A stretch of 64,000 nucleotides of DNA from Opitutaceae bacterium (lineage in GTDB: Bacteria > Verrucomicrobiota > Verrucomicrobiia > Opitutales > Opitutaceae), in contig PAUB01000047.1 of NCBI GenBank assembly GCA_002713695.1, forward strand, positions 104,462 through 168,461, read 5' to 3'. The translations under genes were made by a program, and so were the position numbers. Below, piece by piece: positions 18,213 to 27,618 of the stretch. Numbering within the stretch: position 1 is the first letter of the stretch; every line of letters begins with the position of its first letter. The notes under the pieces are model-generated. The model was not told the origin of the DNA. It saw only the letters and a list, made by a program, of their open reading frames with translations, and did not search any database.

Positions 18213-19172
18213 ATGAGCACATTCCGAGTAGTTATTACCGACCACGGCTTCCCTAATCTTAAGCACGAAGAGGACGTGATTGGCGCCGCCGGAGGCGAGC
18301 TGATTGTCGCGCAGTGCACGACGACCGCTGAGGTCATCGAGGCCTCCCGCGATGCGGATGCGCTTCTCGTGCAATGGGCTCCCGTTGACTCGTCGGTCAT
18401 CGCCGAGCTCACCCAATGTAAGGTGATCGTGCGCTACGGTATCGGCGTGGATAACGTTGATCTGGTTGCGGCGAAGGCTCGCGATATTCCTGTCTGCAAC
18501 ATACCCGATTACGGTGTGCACGAAGTCGCGGAACACGCGGTCTCGCTCGGCTTGGCACTCGCGCGACAGTTGCCGATGATCGACGCGCGTTTACGATCAG
18601 GCACTTGGAAGATCGTTCCGGATCGTCCAATGCCATCGCTGAGTGAGATGACTTTTGCGACGGCAGGTTTTGGCCGCATCGCACGGGCGGCTCACACGAT
18701 GATGAGTGGCTTTGGCGGCAAGCGCATCGCTTACGATCCCTTCGTTCCTGCCGACGTAATGGGAAAGGCTGGAGTTGAAAAGGTGCAGCTCGATGAGCTC
18801 TTCGCGCGGGCTGATATCGTTTCCCTTCATTTGCCGCTGACGGATGAAACCAAATACATGGTCAACGCGCAGCGCATCGCCTCGATGAAGAAGACTGCGA
18901 TTGTGGTGAACACTGCGCGCGGTCCACTGATCGATACGACCGCGCTCGCAGCGGCCTTGGAAGGTGAAGAAATCGCTGCGGCTGGTGTCGATGTTTTCGA
19001 AGACGAACCTCTCCCACATGATCATCCTCTGCGCACAGCCAAGCATGCCTTACTCACGTCGCATGTCGCTTGGTATAGCGAAAGCAGCATCCCTCGTTTA
19101 CAGCAACTTGCAGTCGAGGAAGTGGTCCGAGGCCTGCAAGGCGAAGATCTGAAGAACCAAGTGAATAAATAG
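18213..19172 (+). CDS. D-isomer-specific 2-hydroxyacid dehydrogenase (C-terminal-binding-protein-like)
   Basis: NAD-dependent 2-keto/2-hydroxyacid oxidoreductase of 319 residues. The nucleotide site G-F-G-R-I-A (152-157) has Ala in place of the usual last Gly. The catalytic Arg236 lies in N-T-A-R-G-P-L-I, Glu265 in F-E-D-E-P-L, and His284 in S-H-V-A-W-Y. G-V-D-N-V-D at 78-83 is the typical substrate-domain loop. In a sugar-acid pathway it could reduce glyoxylate, hydroxypyruvate or a 2-keto acid, but the substrate is unproven. It follows the SDR across the REP-like element. Confidence 0.92.
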   Translation: MSTFRVVITDHGFPNLKHEEDVIGAAGGELIVAQCTTTAEVIEASRDADALLVQWAPVDSSVIAELTQCKVIVRYGIGVDNVDLVAAKARDIPVCNIPDYGVHEVAEHAVSLGLALARQLPMIDARLRSGTWKIVPDRPMPSLSEMTFATAGFGRIARAAHTMMSGFGGKRIAYDPFVPADVMGKAGVEKVQLDELFARADIVSLHLPLTDETKYMVNAQRIASMKKTAIVVNTARGPLIDTTALAAALEGEEIAAAGVDVFEDEPLPHDHPLRTAKHALLTSHVAWYSESSIPRLQQLAVEEVVRGLQGEDLKNQVNK

Positions 19173-19179
19173 TTTTTTG

Positions 19180-19247
19180 AACCACGAATTCACACGAATG
19201 ATTTCCAATCTGTTTTAACCACGAATGAACACAGATAGACACAGATA
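19180..19247. repeat. Short interspersed repeats (AACCACGAAT, ACACAGATA)
   Basis: AACCACGAAT occurs at 19180-19189 and 19217-19226, and ACACAGATA twice in tandem at 19229-19237 and 19239-19247. From memory, similar CCACGAAT/ACACGAAT strings are common in intergenic DNA of environmental bacteria; the function is unknown. They fill most of the gap before the amidohydrolase. Confidence 0.5.
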
Positions 19248-19267
19248 ATACCCAATCCAAAATCTCC

Positions 19268-20119
19268 ATGCCTAACTTCCCCATCATTGATACTCACCTC
19301 CACATCTGGAACCTAGAGCGCCTCAGCTACCCGTGGCTGGAAGGGGTGCCGATGCTTAATCGTAATTACCTGATCGATGAGTATCGGCAGGCCTGCGGCA
19401 CCGTTGAAGTTTCGAAGATGGTCTTTCTCCAAGCCGAAGTGGATCAGTCACAGTTTCATCAGGAAGCGGAGTGGGTGACCGAGGTTGCTCAGCAGGATGA
19501 TCGGATCAAAGGCATCGTGGCTTGGGCTCCGTTGGAAAAGGGTGATGGCGCTCAGAAAGATTTAGCGAAGCTGGCATCGAACCCACTGGTGAAGGGCATT
19601 CGCCGGATCATTCAGTTCGAGGAGGATCCGGAGTTCTGTTTGCAACCTGATTTCGTGCGAGGCGTGCAATCGCTGGCAGAGCATGGACTCACCTTTGATA
19701 TTTGTATCAACCACGCGCAGATGACCAACACGCTGAAGCTCGTGGAGCAGTGCCCCGAGGTGACATTTGTCATGGACCACCATGCGAAGCCCAACGTGAA
19801 GGATCACTTGCTGGATCCGTGGCGGGAGCAGATGAAGGAGTTTGCGGCACTGCCTAACACGTTCTGCAAACTGTCCGGCTTGGTGACCGAGGCGGACTTT
19901 GAAAACTGGACGATCGATGATCTGCGGCCCTACACCGATCACGTGGTCGAGTGCTTTGGTTTTGATCGTCTGATGTTTGGCGGCGACTGGCCCGTGGCGT
20001 CACAAGCGACGGATTATCCCCGCTGGGTGGATACGCTGGACGAAATGCTCAACGGCTGCACGCCCGACGAGTTACACAAAGTCTACGTGCGCAACGCCGA
20101 GGCGTTTTACCGCATTTAA
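19268..20119 (+). CDS. Amidohydrolase-family lactonase (COG3618, L-fuconolactonase/PDC-lactonase-like)
   Basis: TIM-barrel metal-dependent hydrolase of 283 residues starting with the D-T-H-L-H-I-W motif (His10, His12). Further markers are I-C-I-N-H-A, M-D-H-H-A-K-P in mid-protein and F-G-G-D-W-P-V near the C-terminus, whose Asp fits the catalytic base. Characterised relatives hydrolyse fuconolactone, rhamnonolactone or 2-pyrone-4,6-dicarboxylate. With the SDR and dehydrogenases upstream this suggests oxidation of a sugar to a lactone and then opening to the acid. It is the last intact gene of the forward cluster. Confidence 0.88.
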   Translation: MPNFPIIDTHLHIWNLERLSYPWLEGVPMLNRNYLIDEYRQACGTVEVSKMVFLQAEVDQSQFHQEAEWVTEVAQQDDRIKGIVAWAPLEKGDGAQKDLAKLASNPLVKGIRRIIQFEEDPEFCLQPDFVRGVQSLAEHGLTFDICINHAQMTNTLKLVEQCPEVTFVMDHHAKPNVKDHLLDPWREQMKEFAALPNTFCKLSGLVTEADFENWTIDDLRPYTDHVVECFGFDRLMFGGDWPVASQATDYPRWVDTLDEMLNGCTPDELHKVYVRNAEAFYRI

Positions 20120-20124
20120 ACGAC

Positions 20125-20450
20125 TCAGGTAGGCTTCTTAATGCCTACGTGCACGATGTTCTCAAGGGGGGCGTTGTTGACGAGACGGTTGATGTTTTGG
20201 GCGATGAATTTCCAGCGGAACGCCATCGTTTCATAAGTCGGCTTATGCGGCGTCATGATGATGTTATCCAATTCGTGTAGCGGGTATTTTGACGGGTGCT
20301 TGATCGGTTCGTCTGGCGTATAGTATTGCCACCAGACGTCGATGCCGGCCCCGGCGATCTCCTTGGCCTTGAGGGCTTCGTAGAGGGATTGCTCATCGAT
20401 GACCGGACCGCGGCCCACGTTCACGATAAAGGAGGTGCGACCTTTCTGGG
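20125..20450 (-). pseudogene. C-terminal remnant of a D-2-hydroxyacid dehydrogenase
   Basis: About 108 residues remain, with catalytic-domain markers V-N-V-G-R-G-P-V-I-D (Arg), A-G-A-G-I-D-V-W-W and M-T-P-H-K-P (His). The whole nucleotide-binding and N-terminal region is missing; homology stops near 20450, where sequence of the next remnant begins in the opposite direction. It is not a copy of the gene at 18213: the W-W-Q-Y-Y insertion after G-I-D-V differs. It converges on the amidohydrolase with a 5-base gap. Confidence 0.8.
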
Positions 20451-21545
20451 GACGGACGTTTGCCTATGTCGGATCGTTTGTGGTGTTGACCATCGCGCTG
20501 GCCACGGGGCTGGCTTATGGCGGCATGCGAGCGATCGGTTACGAAGTGTCTCTGCGACAAGTTATCTGGCCACCGGCGTGGGATGAGTTACGCGAGGTCC
20601 AGGCTGAATTTTTTATTGCTCAAGCGAGACAACATTACACGGATGGGGAGGTGCGCGAGCAGCCGGACCGTCGCAGCGAGACCACTCGCGTGTGGTTTCA
20701 GAGTTTGTTGTCGCGTGGACGGATGGATGAGATCGCGCAGCTGGCGCAACGACAGCTTTCAGTTGAGCCTGAGCAAGCCTCGGCCTGAACCCATGCGGTC
20801 TTGTTTTCGACCCAGTATTTTCCCGACGACTTGATACTTGAGAGTATTCGATCCACGAGCACGGTGCCACAACCCGAGCGTGAATTGGCTAGCCTCACGA
20901 TTCAGACGCGCAGGCTTTCGAACGAAGCTGCGGCGCGACTGTTGTAAAGACACCGATGCTCAAGGGATTTGCCTACGAGAAAGCGCATCGCGTGGAGCAA
21001 TTAATCCAGCTTGGTTATCCGCAAGAAGCGCTCGCGCTCTTACAAATCGTGCGGAATGACATAGCGGGTCGTGATTTCGCGCGGCTCGTTTTCGCCGCTT
21101 ATGCGACCATGGGCGATCGCGACCGCTTACTCCGTGAGTTTTCTTCGCTGCTTGCGGTGGAGAGAAATATTACCCTGACAGAGATTGTGCTGTTGGCCGT
21201 GCACTTGGTCGATCACCCCGATCCGGTATTATTGAAGATGGTGGATGAAGCGCTCATTCGCTTGCCGCTGGATTCTGCGGAAGAGCGTTTGGAGACAGTG
21301 ATTGCGGTTTTCTGTGCGGCGGGAGTTCAAGGTGATGAAGATCAAATGGCACTGGCGCGCAAATTGATCACCGACACTTTTTCGACGGTTCCTTTTGGGC
21401 TGGCGAAACTGGAAGCGTTTTTCTTGGGTAAGAGCGCTTCGACTCGAATTGAGAGACTTCTGCCGAGTTTAATCCACTTCCACTCGAGTTGAACTATGCT
21501 CTCCTGCGCCGCTATACGCCGGTGCCAGAGCGCACGAAAGAATAG
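20451..21545 (+). pseudogene. Membrane-anchored TPR-like protein remnant with several lesions
   Basis: Conceptual translation gives one membrane segment (Y-V-G-S-F-V-V-L-T-I-A-L-A-T-G) and a helical, TPR-like rest. Lesions: the start is missing (joined to the dehydrogenase remnant); an in-frame TGA at 20786-20788 after E-Q-A-S-A, with sense continuing as T-H-A-V-L-F-S; a frameshift near 20942, after which the frame V-V-K-T-P-M-L-K continues; and another near 21460, where the frame shifts to E-F-N-P-L-P-L-E-L-N-Y-A before a TAG at 21543. I do not recognise the parent family. The 20956-21492 piece could still be translated. Confidence 0.72.
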
Positions 21546-21574
21546 TGGTTCGGCCGCTTAAATCGCGCGGGCTC

Positions 21575-22123
21575 TCAGCTCACCGGCATCGGCAGGTTGG
21601 CCCAGCTGAGCACCGCGATCAGGAACAGAGCGATCATTGCCAAAGCGCATCCGAATCTGGCGAAGGTGGAAAGTAAGAATCCGGCGGTCGCGCCGACTCC
21701 GGATCTGAGTGATTCGTGATCACTTTTCTTGGCGCCGAATTTTTCTGCGGCGACTGCACCTAAAAAAGTGCCGAGTAATAAAGCGGGTAGTGAAAAGAAC
21801 ATCCCGACAATAGCGCCGCCGCTGGCCCCAGTCATACCCCACTTAGATCCGCCGAAAAGTCGCGCGCCGATGATTACTCCAGCAATATCTGCGAGCACCG
21901 AAACAACCCAAATGAGGGCAATCCAACCGACCACATACCAACTCATCGTTGCGGATAGCATAAGTTTTTGGAGCACCACGCCGAGCATGATAAAGGTTGT
22001 GCCCGGTAACATCGGCACCACCGAGCCAAGCAGCCCAATGATCAGCAGCAAAATTGTGAAGCTCCAGATAAGATAATCCACGGGCACATGACACCGCGCA
22101 AAGCCTACGAGTTGCAAAAACAA
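21575..22123 (-). CDS. DUF456 family membrane protein
   Basis: A small integral membrane protein with the DUF456 pattern: G-S-V-V-P-M-L-P-G-T in the first helix-loop, G-S-K-W-G-M-T-G-A-S-G-G-A-I-V-G then F-S-L-P-A and a Gly-rich segment G-A-V-A-A-E-K-F, and a final hydrophobic helix. The function of the family is not established. The outermost start is TTG at 22123; GTG codons at 22087 or 22081 would trim a leader that is not hydrophobic and may be more likely. It is the only intact gene within the patch of remnants. Confidence 0.8.
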   Translation of the reverse strand: MFLQLVGFARCHVPVDYLIWSFTILLLIIGLLGSVVPMLPGTTFIMLGVVLQKLMLSATMSWYVVGWIALIWVVSVLADIAGVIIGARLFGGSKWGMTGASGGAIVGMFFSLPALLLGTFLGAVAAEKFGAKKSDHESLRSGVGATAGFLLSTFARFGCALAMIALFLIAVLSWANLPMPVS

Positions 22124-22229
22124 TCGACGGTCCTCTCAACCCGTCCCCATCGTTCGATCAATCTTCCTCGGTCGGAGTGAAACCGCGGCGCATGACGTTT
22201 TCTATGATTACGCGGGGGAATAGGAAATT

Positions 22230-22702
22230 TTGCAGATATTCTTTTCCGCCGGCTTTGGTGCCTCCCCCATTGTTCGCTGCTCAGGAGGATTCAACGGCGA
22301 CCATGACTCCTCCGGAATTGTCTATGATAACCATGCCACGGCTGGTTTTTGGATCAAACTATTGGCCGCAGCTCTCGATGTGATCGTGGTGGCCGTGTTG
22401 GTAAACCTTGTCCATATCGCTGCTTTGTTGGTCCCATTGCTAGCCGTTTATTTCGTTGAGATGTGGACTTTGAAGGGCAAGACGATTGGAGGAATTATCT
22501 GTGTTCTCAGGCTGGTGCGTTTGGATGCACGTCCCGTTGATTGGGGGATTGCGACTGTGTGCTCTCTGAGTCGCTCCTTTCGTTATTCTTGGCGGGGCTC
22601 GGGTTTATCTGGGTCGCATTTGATGATGGGAGACAATCTTGGCACGATAAGATTGCCGGCACCGTGGTGGTCCGTGCGCCAAAAGGTGGATCGTTAATCT
22701 AA
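22230..22702 (+). pseudogene. RDD-family membrane protein remnant (frameshift)
   Basis: The frame from 22230 encodes the RDD pattern A-G-F-W-I-K-L-L-A-A-A-L-D-V, a hydrophobic helix, W-T-L-K-G-K-T-I-G-G and V-R-L-D-A-R-P-V-D-W-G. Near 22556 the homologous sequence moves to another frame, continuing V-L-S-E-S-L-L-S-L, the last helix, F-D-D-G-R-Q-S-W-H-D-K and a TAA at 22700. RDD proteins typically end with W-H-D-K-I-A-G-T, as here. The N-terminal region is also unclear, with no good start codon. Confidence 0.75.
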
Positions 22703-22933
22703 GGCGAAAGTAGCCCAGATGAACCTGGTGATACTTTTTTGGCCTGTTGCGGCTTAGTAGTGTTGGCAGGCCCGATGGCATTTCTTGCCCTTCTGTTGCT
22801 TCCGGTGGTTTGGTTGCTGGCATCATCTTTTCGAATCCAGGCGGTGGTGGTGGGTGCCTTGCTGGTTTCCATAAAAACTTTGTTTTTGCGGCCTGCTATA
22901 ATATCAGGCATTGGGCAAAGGTGGCTTAGATGA
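22703..22933 (+). pseudogene. Short hydrophobic reading frame after the RDD remnant
   Basis: Directly after the RDD stop and in the same frame is a stretch ending at a TGA (22931-22933) with one or two hydrophobic segments (A-F-L-A-L-L-L-L-P-V-V-W-L-L). No credible start codon or ribosome site is seen (first candidates are TTG at 22739 and ATG at 22775). It may be a former C-terminal extension of the RDD protein or a separate dying gene. Confidence 0.35.
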
Positions 22934-22981
22934 GGAATTTTCGGTGCTGACAGGAGCGCAAAGGGCTCAATGATTTGGTTC

Positions 22982-23473
22982 ATGGCAAAACCATTGGTCG
23001 GAATCATTATGGGCAGCACGTCGGATTGGGAGACAATGCAACACGCTGCGACTGCCCTTGAACAACTGGGTGTGCCCTTCGAAAAGAAGGTCGTGAGTGC
23101 TCATCGCACTCCCAAGCTCATGGTGACTTATGCGAATAATGCGGAGAAGCGCGGATTTAAAGTGATCATCGCAGGAGCAGGAGGTGCAGCTCATCTGCCG
23201 GGCATGACGGCTGCCATGACAACTTTACCTGTATTGGGTGTGCCCGTGCAGTCAACGGCCCTGAAGGGAATGGACTCCTTGCTCTCGATTGTGCAGATGC
23301 CGGGCGGCGTTCCCGTGGCGACTTTTGCGATTGGCAAAGCCGGCGCGATTAATGCGGCGTTGTTTGCGGCGCAGATCCTGTCTCATGGCAATAAGCGGAT
23401 TAAGAAAGCGGTAGAGGTTCAGCGCGCAACCCAGACAGAGACCGTGTTGAGAGCGAGTTTGCCCAAGACTTGA
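22982..23473 (+). CDS. purE: N5-carboxyaminoimidazole ribonucleotide mutase
   Basis: Converts N5-CAIR to CAIR in purine synthesis. The 163-residue product has the G-S-T-S-D-W-E motif near the N-terminus, S-A-H-R-T-P with the catalytic His, and [11 protein letters not shown]. Length and motifs match class I PurE. The ATG at 22982 (M-A-K-P-L-V-G) is chosen over an upstream start at 22970. It is followed by purK after 54 bases, so the pair forms the bacterial two-step ATP-dependent CAIR route. Confidence 0.96.
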   Translation: MAKPLVGIIMGSTSDWETMQHAATALEQLGVPFEKKVVSAHRTPKLMVTYANNAEKRGFKVIIAGAGGAAHLPGMTAAMTTLPVLGVPVQSTALKGMDSLLSIVQMPGGVPVATFAIGKAGAINAALFAAQILSHGNKRIKKAVEVQRATQTETVLRASLPKT

Positions 23474-23527
23474 TGGAATTTCCTTCCCCCGAGGGCGAGT
23501 GTGCGCCTTGGTAGAGCTTCGATTTCT

Positions 23528-24661
23528 ATGATTCTTCCCGGTAGCACAATTGGCATTTTAGGCGGCGGTCAACTTGGTCGAATGCTGGCGCAAGCCGCGC
23601 AGACGATGGGCTATCGGGTGCATGTCTATGAACCGCAAAAAGATTGTCCTGCTGGGGCAGTGTCCAATCGGGAAATCAATGCCGCCTACACAGATATTGA
23701 GAGCCTGAGCGCATTTGCGCGCGATTGTGACGTGGTCACCTATGAGTTTGAGAATATCCCTGTCGAACCCTTGGCCCAGATCGCCGGGCTTACACAACTG
23801 CACCCACGCAGCGAAGTGCTGAAGATCTGTCAGAATCGGCTGAGAGAGAAAACCTGGCTGCGCAAAAATGAATTTCCCCATGTCCCTTTTGTCGATGTGG
23901 ACACCAATGGAGATTTGTCTGCAGCGATCGACTCCATTGGCTTTCCCTGTGTCGTTAAGACCGCCGATTTTGGTTACGACGGTAAAGGCCAGCTCAAGGT
24001 GACGGATGAGGAAAGTAATGCCTTGGCGGTAAAACAATATGTAGGGCAGCGCTCCGTGGTTGAGCGGTTTATCAGTTTCCAGTGCGAGCTCTCCGTCGTT
24101 GTCTCACGTTCGAGCAACGGAGAAGTGAAAGCGTTTCCGGTGTCGGAGAATATTCACACCAACCACATCTTGGATTTCTCTATCGTGCCGGCGCGGATCT
24201 CAGAAGAAATCAAAGTGAAAGCCGAGCAATTGGGCTTGGCGATGGCCGAGCGCATGGATGTGGTCGGCTTGATCGCAGTGGAGCTATTCGTGACGACCGG
24301 CGGCGAACTCCTCGTCAACGAAATGGCCCCGCGCCCACACAACTCGGGACACTACACTTTGGACGCCTGTCGCGTCTCGCAATTCGAGCAGCACATCCGT
24401 GCCATCTGTGGACTGCCGCTGGGTGACCCTGCAGTGAATTCGCCAGTGGTGATGGTAAATATTTTAGGCGACACGTGGTTTAATGAAGACGAAAGCAAGA
24501 CGCCCGCTTGGCATACGATACTGGAGAACCCCACTGGCAAGCTGCACCTCTACGGAAAAGCAGAAGCGCGCATTGGCCGCAAAATGGGGCACTTCACAGT
24601 TTGCGCTTCAAGCGCTGATCAAGCGCTGACCGCTGCGCGTGAATTGAAGAGTAAGTTATAG
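23528..24661 (+). CDS. purK: N5-carboxyaminoimidazole ribonucleotide synthase
   Basis: ATP-grasp enzyme that carboxylates AIR to N5-CAIR with bicarbonate. Markers are G-I-L-G-G-G-Q-L-G-R-M at the N-terminus, Y-E-F-E-N-I-P, K-T-A-D-F-G-Y-D-G-K-G-Q in the ATP-grasp domain, and N-E-M-A-P-R-P-H-N-S-G-H-Y-T. The ATG at 23528 is chosen because the protein then begins just before the Rossmann-like motif. It pairs with purE upstream. Confidence 0.96.
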   Translation: MILPGSTIGILGGGQLGRMLAQAAQTMGYRVHVYEPQKDCPAGAVSNREINAAYTDIESLSAFARDCDVVTYEFENIPVEPLAQIAGLTQLHPRSEVLKICQNRLREKTWLRKNEFPHVPFVDVDTNGDLSAAIDSIGFPCVVKTADFGYDGKGQLKVTDEESNALAVKQYVGQRSVVERFISFQCELSVVVSRSSNGEVKAFPVSENIHTNHILDFSIVPARISEEIKVKAEQLGLAMAERMDVVGLIAVELFVTTGGELLVNEMAPRPHNSGHYTLDACRVSQFEQHIRAICGLPLGDPAVNSPVVMVNILGDTWFNEDESKTPAWHTILENPTGKLHLYGKAEARIGRKMGHFTVCASSADQALTAARELKSKL

Positions 24662-24720
24662 CTGTAAAATTGGCAGGACTGCAGAGAGCAGTTTTACGTC
24701 AGTCTTGAGTTGTAGATAAA

Positions 24721-25269
24721 GTGGGGTCTATTGTGCGCGCATTGGACGCGACACTTAGCCAGATTTATATTTCTCCGGGCCATAATTATTTTGGTCACCA
24801 TGGAAAGCCTGCCGGTGAGGATCCCATAGTGGCGGTTGAGTCGATCAACTGTGTGGCGGGGAGTGGGATCGAGGGAGATCGTTTCTTTGACTTCAAACCC
24901 GACTACAAGGGGCAGATCACGTTTTTCTCATGGGATGATTTCGAGGCGATCAAAGCTGATCTCAATGTGCCGGCACTCTCGGCAGGAGCTTTTCGTCGCA
25001 ATGTGCTTTTGAGCGGCGTCGATTGGAATGAGCTGGTGGGGTGCCGCTTTGAAATACAGGGCGTCCTTTTCGAAGGCACGGGAGAAGCCAAGCCTTGTTA
25101 TTGGATGAACCAAGCGATCGCCCCGGGTGCCGAGGAATGGCTCAAAGGCCGCGGAGGCCTGCGCGCAAAGATTCTGCGCGATGGCCCGCTCTCAGTTGGA
25201 CCGGCTGAGCTGAAGATCGTGGAGAGTGAGGCTAGCCCTGCTTCTGCTGGAGCATCTTCTCCAGCTTAA
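24721..25269 (+). CDS. MOSC domain-containing protein
   Basis: The MOSC fold is related to the C-terminal domain of molybdenum cofactor sulfurases; standalone MOSC proteins often handle 6-hydroxylaminopurine or sulfur transfer. Visible are [23 protein letters not shown] and the conserved Cys in K-P-C-Y-W-M, followed by R-G-G-L-R-A-K. The start is GTG at 24721; GTG at 24733 is possible. Its last 38 bases overlap the 3' end of the converging transaldolase gene. Confidence 0.87.
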   Translation: MGSIVRALDATLSQIYISPGHNYFGHHGKPAGEDPIVAVESINCVAGSGIEGDRFFDFKPDYKGQITFFSWDDFEAIKADLNVPALSAGAFRRNVLLSGVDWNELVGCRFEIQGVLFEGTGEAKPCYWMNQAIAPGAEEWLKGRGGLRAKILRDGPLSVGPAELKIVESEASPASAGASSPA

Positions 25270-26179
25270 CGATATCGGCCGAGAAGCCGCGTATACCTTC
25301 GGCGGTCTTTTCAGTCGCCATGGCATCTTCGTTCATCGCCAAGCGGAAAGATTTCTCATCGAAACTCACTTGCTCAAGATCTGCATCAGCAGCTTTGGCA
25401 GCGTCGAGCTTGAGCGCGACTTCGTCGGTTGAGTCCTGCAGCTCACCAAGCAGGTTGGGAGAGATTGTGAGAAGGTCGCAACCGGCGAGCTCGAGGATTT
25501 CTCCCGTGTTGCGAAAGCTGGCTCCCATGACCTCGGTCGCGTGACCAAATTTTTTGTAGTAGTTATAAATCTCTGTGACGGATTGCACGCCGGGGTCTTC
25601 TGCTCCGGAGAATTCCTGGCCGGTGCTCTTCTTGAACCAATCGAGGATGCGACCGACGAAGGGTGAGATGAGCTGCACCTTAGCTTCGGCGCAGGCGACG
25701 GCTTGGGCGAAAGAAAAGAGGAGGGTCAGGTTACAATAGATGTCTTCTTGCTCGAGGGCCTCGGCTGCTTTGATGCCTTCCCAAGTGGAGGCGATTTTAA
25801 TAAGGATGCGATCCTTCGAGATACCCGCCTTTTCGTAGAGAGCGATGATCTCGCGTGCCTTGGTGATGGTGCCTTCGGTGTCGAAAGATAGGCGGGCATC
25901 GACTTCGGTGGAGACGCGACCGGGGACGATTTTAAGAATCTCGCAGCCGAAGAGAACGAGCAGTTGATCGATCACGCTGTTAAGGGTCGCGTCGGCCCCG
26001 GCGTCTTCGATCGCCTTGTCCACCAGATAGGAGTATACGGGCATCACGGCAGCTTTAAGAATCAAGCTCGGATTTGTTGTGGCGTCCTGGGGAGCATATT
26101 GCTTCATGCTCGCGAAATCACCGGTATCGGCGACGATCTTAGTGTATTGCTTGAGCTGTTCGAGTTGGTTGGAAGACAT
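25232..26179 (-). CDS. tal: Transaldolase
   Basis: Transfers a dihydroxyacetone unit between sugar phosphates in the non-oxidative pentose phosphate pathway. The 315-residue length fits the long TalA/TalB-type enzyme. Markers are [21 protein letters not shown] with Lys128 as the Schiff-base residue, and [12 protein letters not shown]. The ATG at 26179 is chosen because an upstream frame start (26242) adds a non-conserved leader. The stop lies inside the 3' end of the MOSC gene. Confidence 0.96.
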   Translation of the reverse strand: MSSNQLEQLKQYTKIVADTGDFASMKQYAPQDATTNPSLILKAAVMPVYSYLVDKAIEDAGADATLNSVIDQLLVLFGCEILKIVPGRVSTEVDARLSFDTEGTITKAREIIALYEKAGISKDRILIKIASTWEGIKAAEALEQEDIYCNLTLLFSFAQAVACAEAKVQLISPFVGRILDWFKKSTGQEFSGAEDPGVQSVTEIYNYYKKFGHATEVMGASFRNTGEILELAGCDLLTISPNLLGELQDSTDEVALKLDAAKAADADLEQVSFDEKSFRLAMNEDAMATEKTAEGIRGFSADIVKLEKMLQQKQG

Positions 26180-26196
26180 GATAATTGAGGGTGAAC

Positions 26197-27618
26197 TTAA
26201 CCTACCTCTAGTGGGTGTTCGCGCAAATGCTTTTGCAACCAAGTGACTCCGGAAGCTTCGTCAGCGAACGCTCCGTCGAGCTGAGCTTCGAAGGCTGTGG
26301 CGAGAGTGTGTTTGAATTGAGGAGAGGGGCCGTAACCGAGATTTAACAAATGCCGACCGAGAATAATTGGCTTGGGCGCATCATCCTGGAGTGCCAATTC
26401 GTGAGCCTTGGCCGTGAGTTCGGCGATGCGGGTTAAGGTGTCTTCAGAATGCAGCGGTGGTCGGCCATCGTGATCAGCCCGCATGACCAAACAGAGATCG
26501 TCGACCGTGGCGGGAGCAAGTTTGCGGGCCAATCGGCGGACACTACTGTCGCTGAACGGTAGTTGGCAGTGATGATGGAAAAGATGCAGTTGCACCAAGG
26601 GTCGCACTTGGTCATCGAGTTCTTTGGGGGCGCCGATCCGACGCAGGAAACTGTCTGAGAAGGGACCGCCAGCGGATTCGTGGCCGGGGCTGATCCAATG
26701 TTGGGTTCCCCTTCGATCTGCAAATTCAGTCGTCGAGGGTTTGCCGAAATCGTGAGCGAGGACCGCGAGGGTGAGCTGCCGACGATGTGCTGAATCGGCA
26801 GATTGCCATTCTGGCAATTCCACAAGGGCATCAAGACAGTGTTGCGTGTGGTCGAAGACATCGCCTTCGGGATGCCACTCGGGGTCTTGCTGCGTTCCGC
26901 GAAGAGCCGCGACTTCGGGGAAGTGTTGAAGCCAATTGGTTTCCTCAAGCACGGCCAGCCCACGGGAGGGCTTAATGGAGAGGGTGGCCCACTTCTCCCA
27001 TTCACCCCAGACGCGCTCGATGGCGAGTTCTGCATAAGTCGAAGAGATGGCGCGACAGAGCGAAACTGTTTCCGGTGCGAGGAAAAAATCGAAGCGCGTG
27101 GCAAATTGAAAGCCACGCAGCACGCGCAGTGGATCTTCCGTGAAGGCTTCGCTGGTGTGTCGCAGGATCCGCCGCTGTAGATCTTCGCGACCGTTATGAG
27201 GATCGATGATCGAATCCGTAAACGGATCGTAGGAGATGGCGTTGACGGTGAAGTCGCGTCGAGCGGCAGCCTCGGCATCGCTGAGTTGTGGATCTAGCTT
27301 CACCGCAAAGCCGCGGTGACCAGCACCGGTCTTGGATTCGCGACGGGGGAGGCTGAAATCGTGTTCGCCCGAGGCAGTGCGAAGTTTGATCACGCCAAAA
27401 CTTCGCCCAACGACGTTAGTCGCACCGTAAGGCGCGAGCGCTCGCTGCAGCGTATCAAAATCAACGCCTGCGACTTCGATATCGAAGTCTTTGGGCTTCT
27501 GCCCGAGCAGCCAGTCGCGAACGCCACCACCGACAATGCGGGGGCGGCCAACTTTGAGAACGGATTCCAGAATCGCGCGCAACTCGGATGGAATTTTCAT
27601 GGGGCTAGTCTTTGCCAT
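26197..27618 (-). CDS. CCA tRNA nucleotidyltransferase / poly(A) polymerase family with HD domain
   Basis: Adds or repairs the CCA end of tRNAs, or polyadenylates RNA; the families share the same head domain. Residues 28-50 hold [10 protein letters not shown] and the D-F-D-I-E metal site; R-R-D-F-T-V-N-A-I lies near 140 and E-D-P-L-R-V-L-R-G near 180. A C-terminal HD-type domain is suggested by D-H-T-Q-H-C-L-D-A and L-A-H-D-F-G-K-P. The start may be ATG 27618, overlapping the DUF423 stop by 14 bases, or ATG 27600. Confidence 0.88.
   Translation of the reverse strand: MAKTSPMKIPSELRAILESVLKVGRPRIVGGGVRDWLLGQKPKDFDIEVAGVDFDTLQRALAPYGATNVVGRSFGVIKLRTASGEHDFSLPRRESKTGAGHRGFAVKLDPQLSDAEAAARRDFTVNAISYDPFTDSIIDPHNGREDLQRRILRHTSEAFTEDPLRVLRGFQFATRFDFFLAPETVSLCRAISSTYAELAIERVWGEWEKWATLSIKPSRGLAVLEETNWLQHFPEVAALRGTQQDPEWHPEGDVFDHTQHCLDALVELPEWQSADSAHRRQLTLAVLAHDFGKPSTTEFADRRGTQHWISPGHESAGGPFSDSFLRRIGAPKELDDQVRPLVQLHLFHHHCQLPFSDSSVRRLARKLAPATVDDLCLVMRADHDGRPPLHSEDTLTRIAELTAKAHELALQDDAPKPIILGRHLLNLGYGPSPQFKHTLATAFEAQLDGAFADEASGVTWLQKHLREHPLEVG

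Noticed and set aside
20786..20788. TGA possibly read as Trp, supported by a second TGA in Trp-like context at 58155
   Set aside because: Many intact genes here end in TGA (for example at 9834, 17238 and 52580), and the damaged loci also contain TAA stops and frameshifts, so recoding is unlikely.
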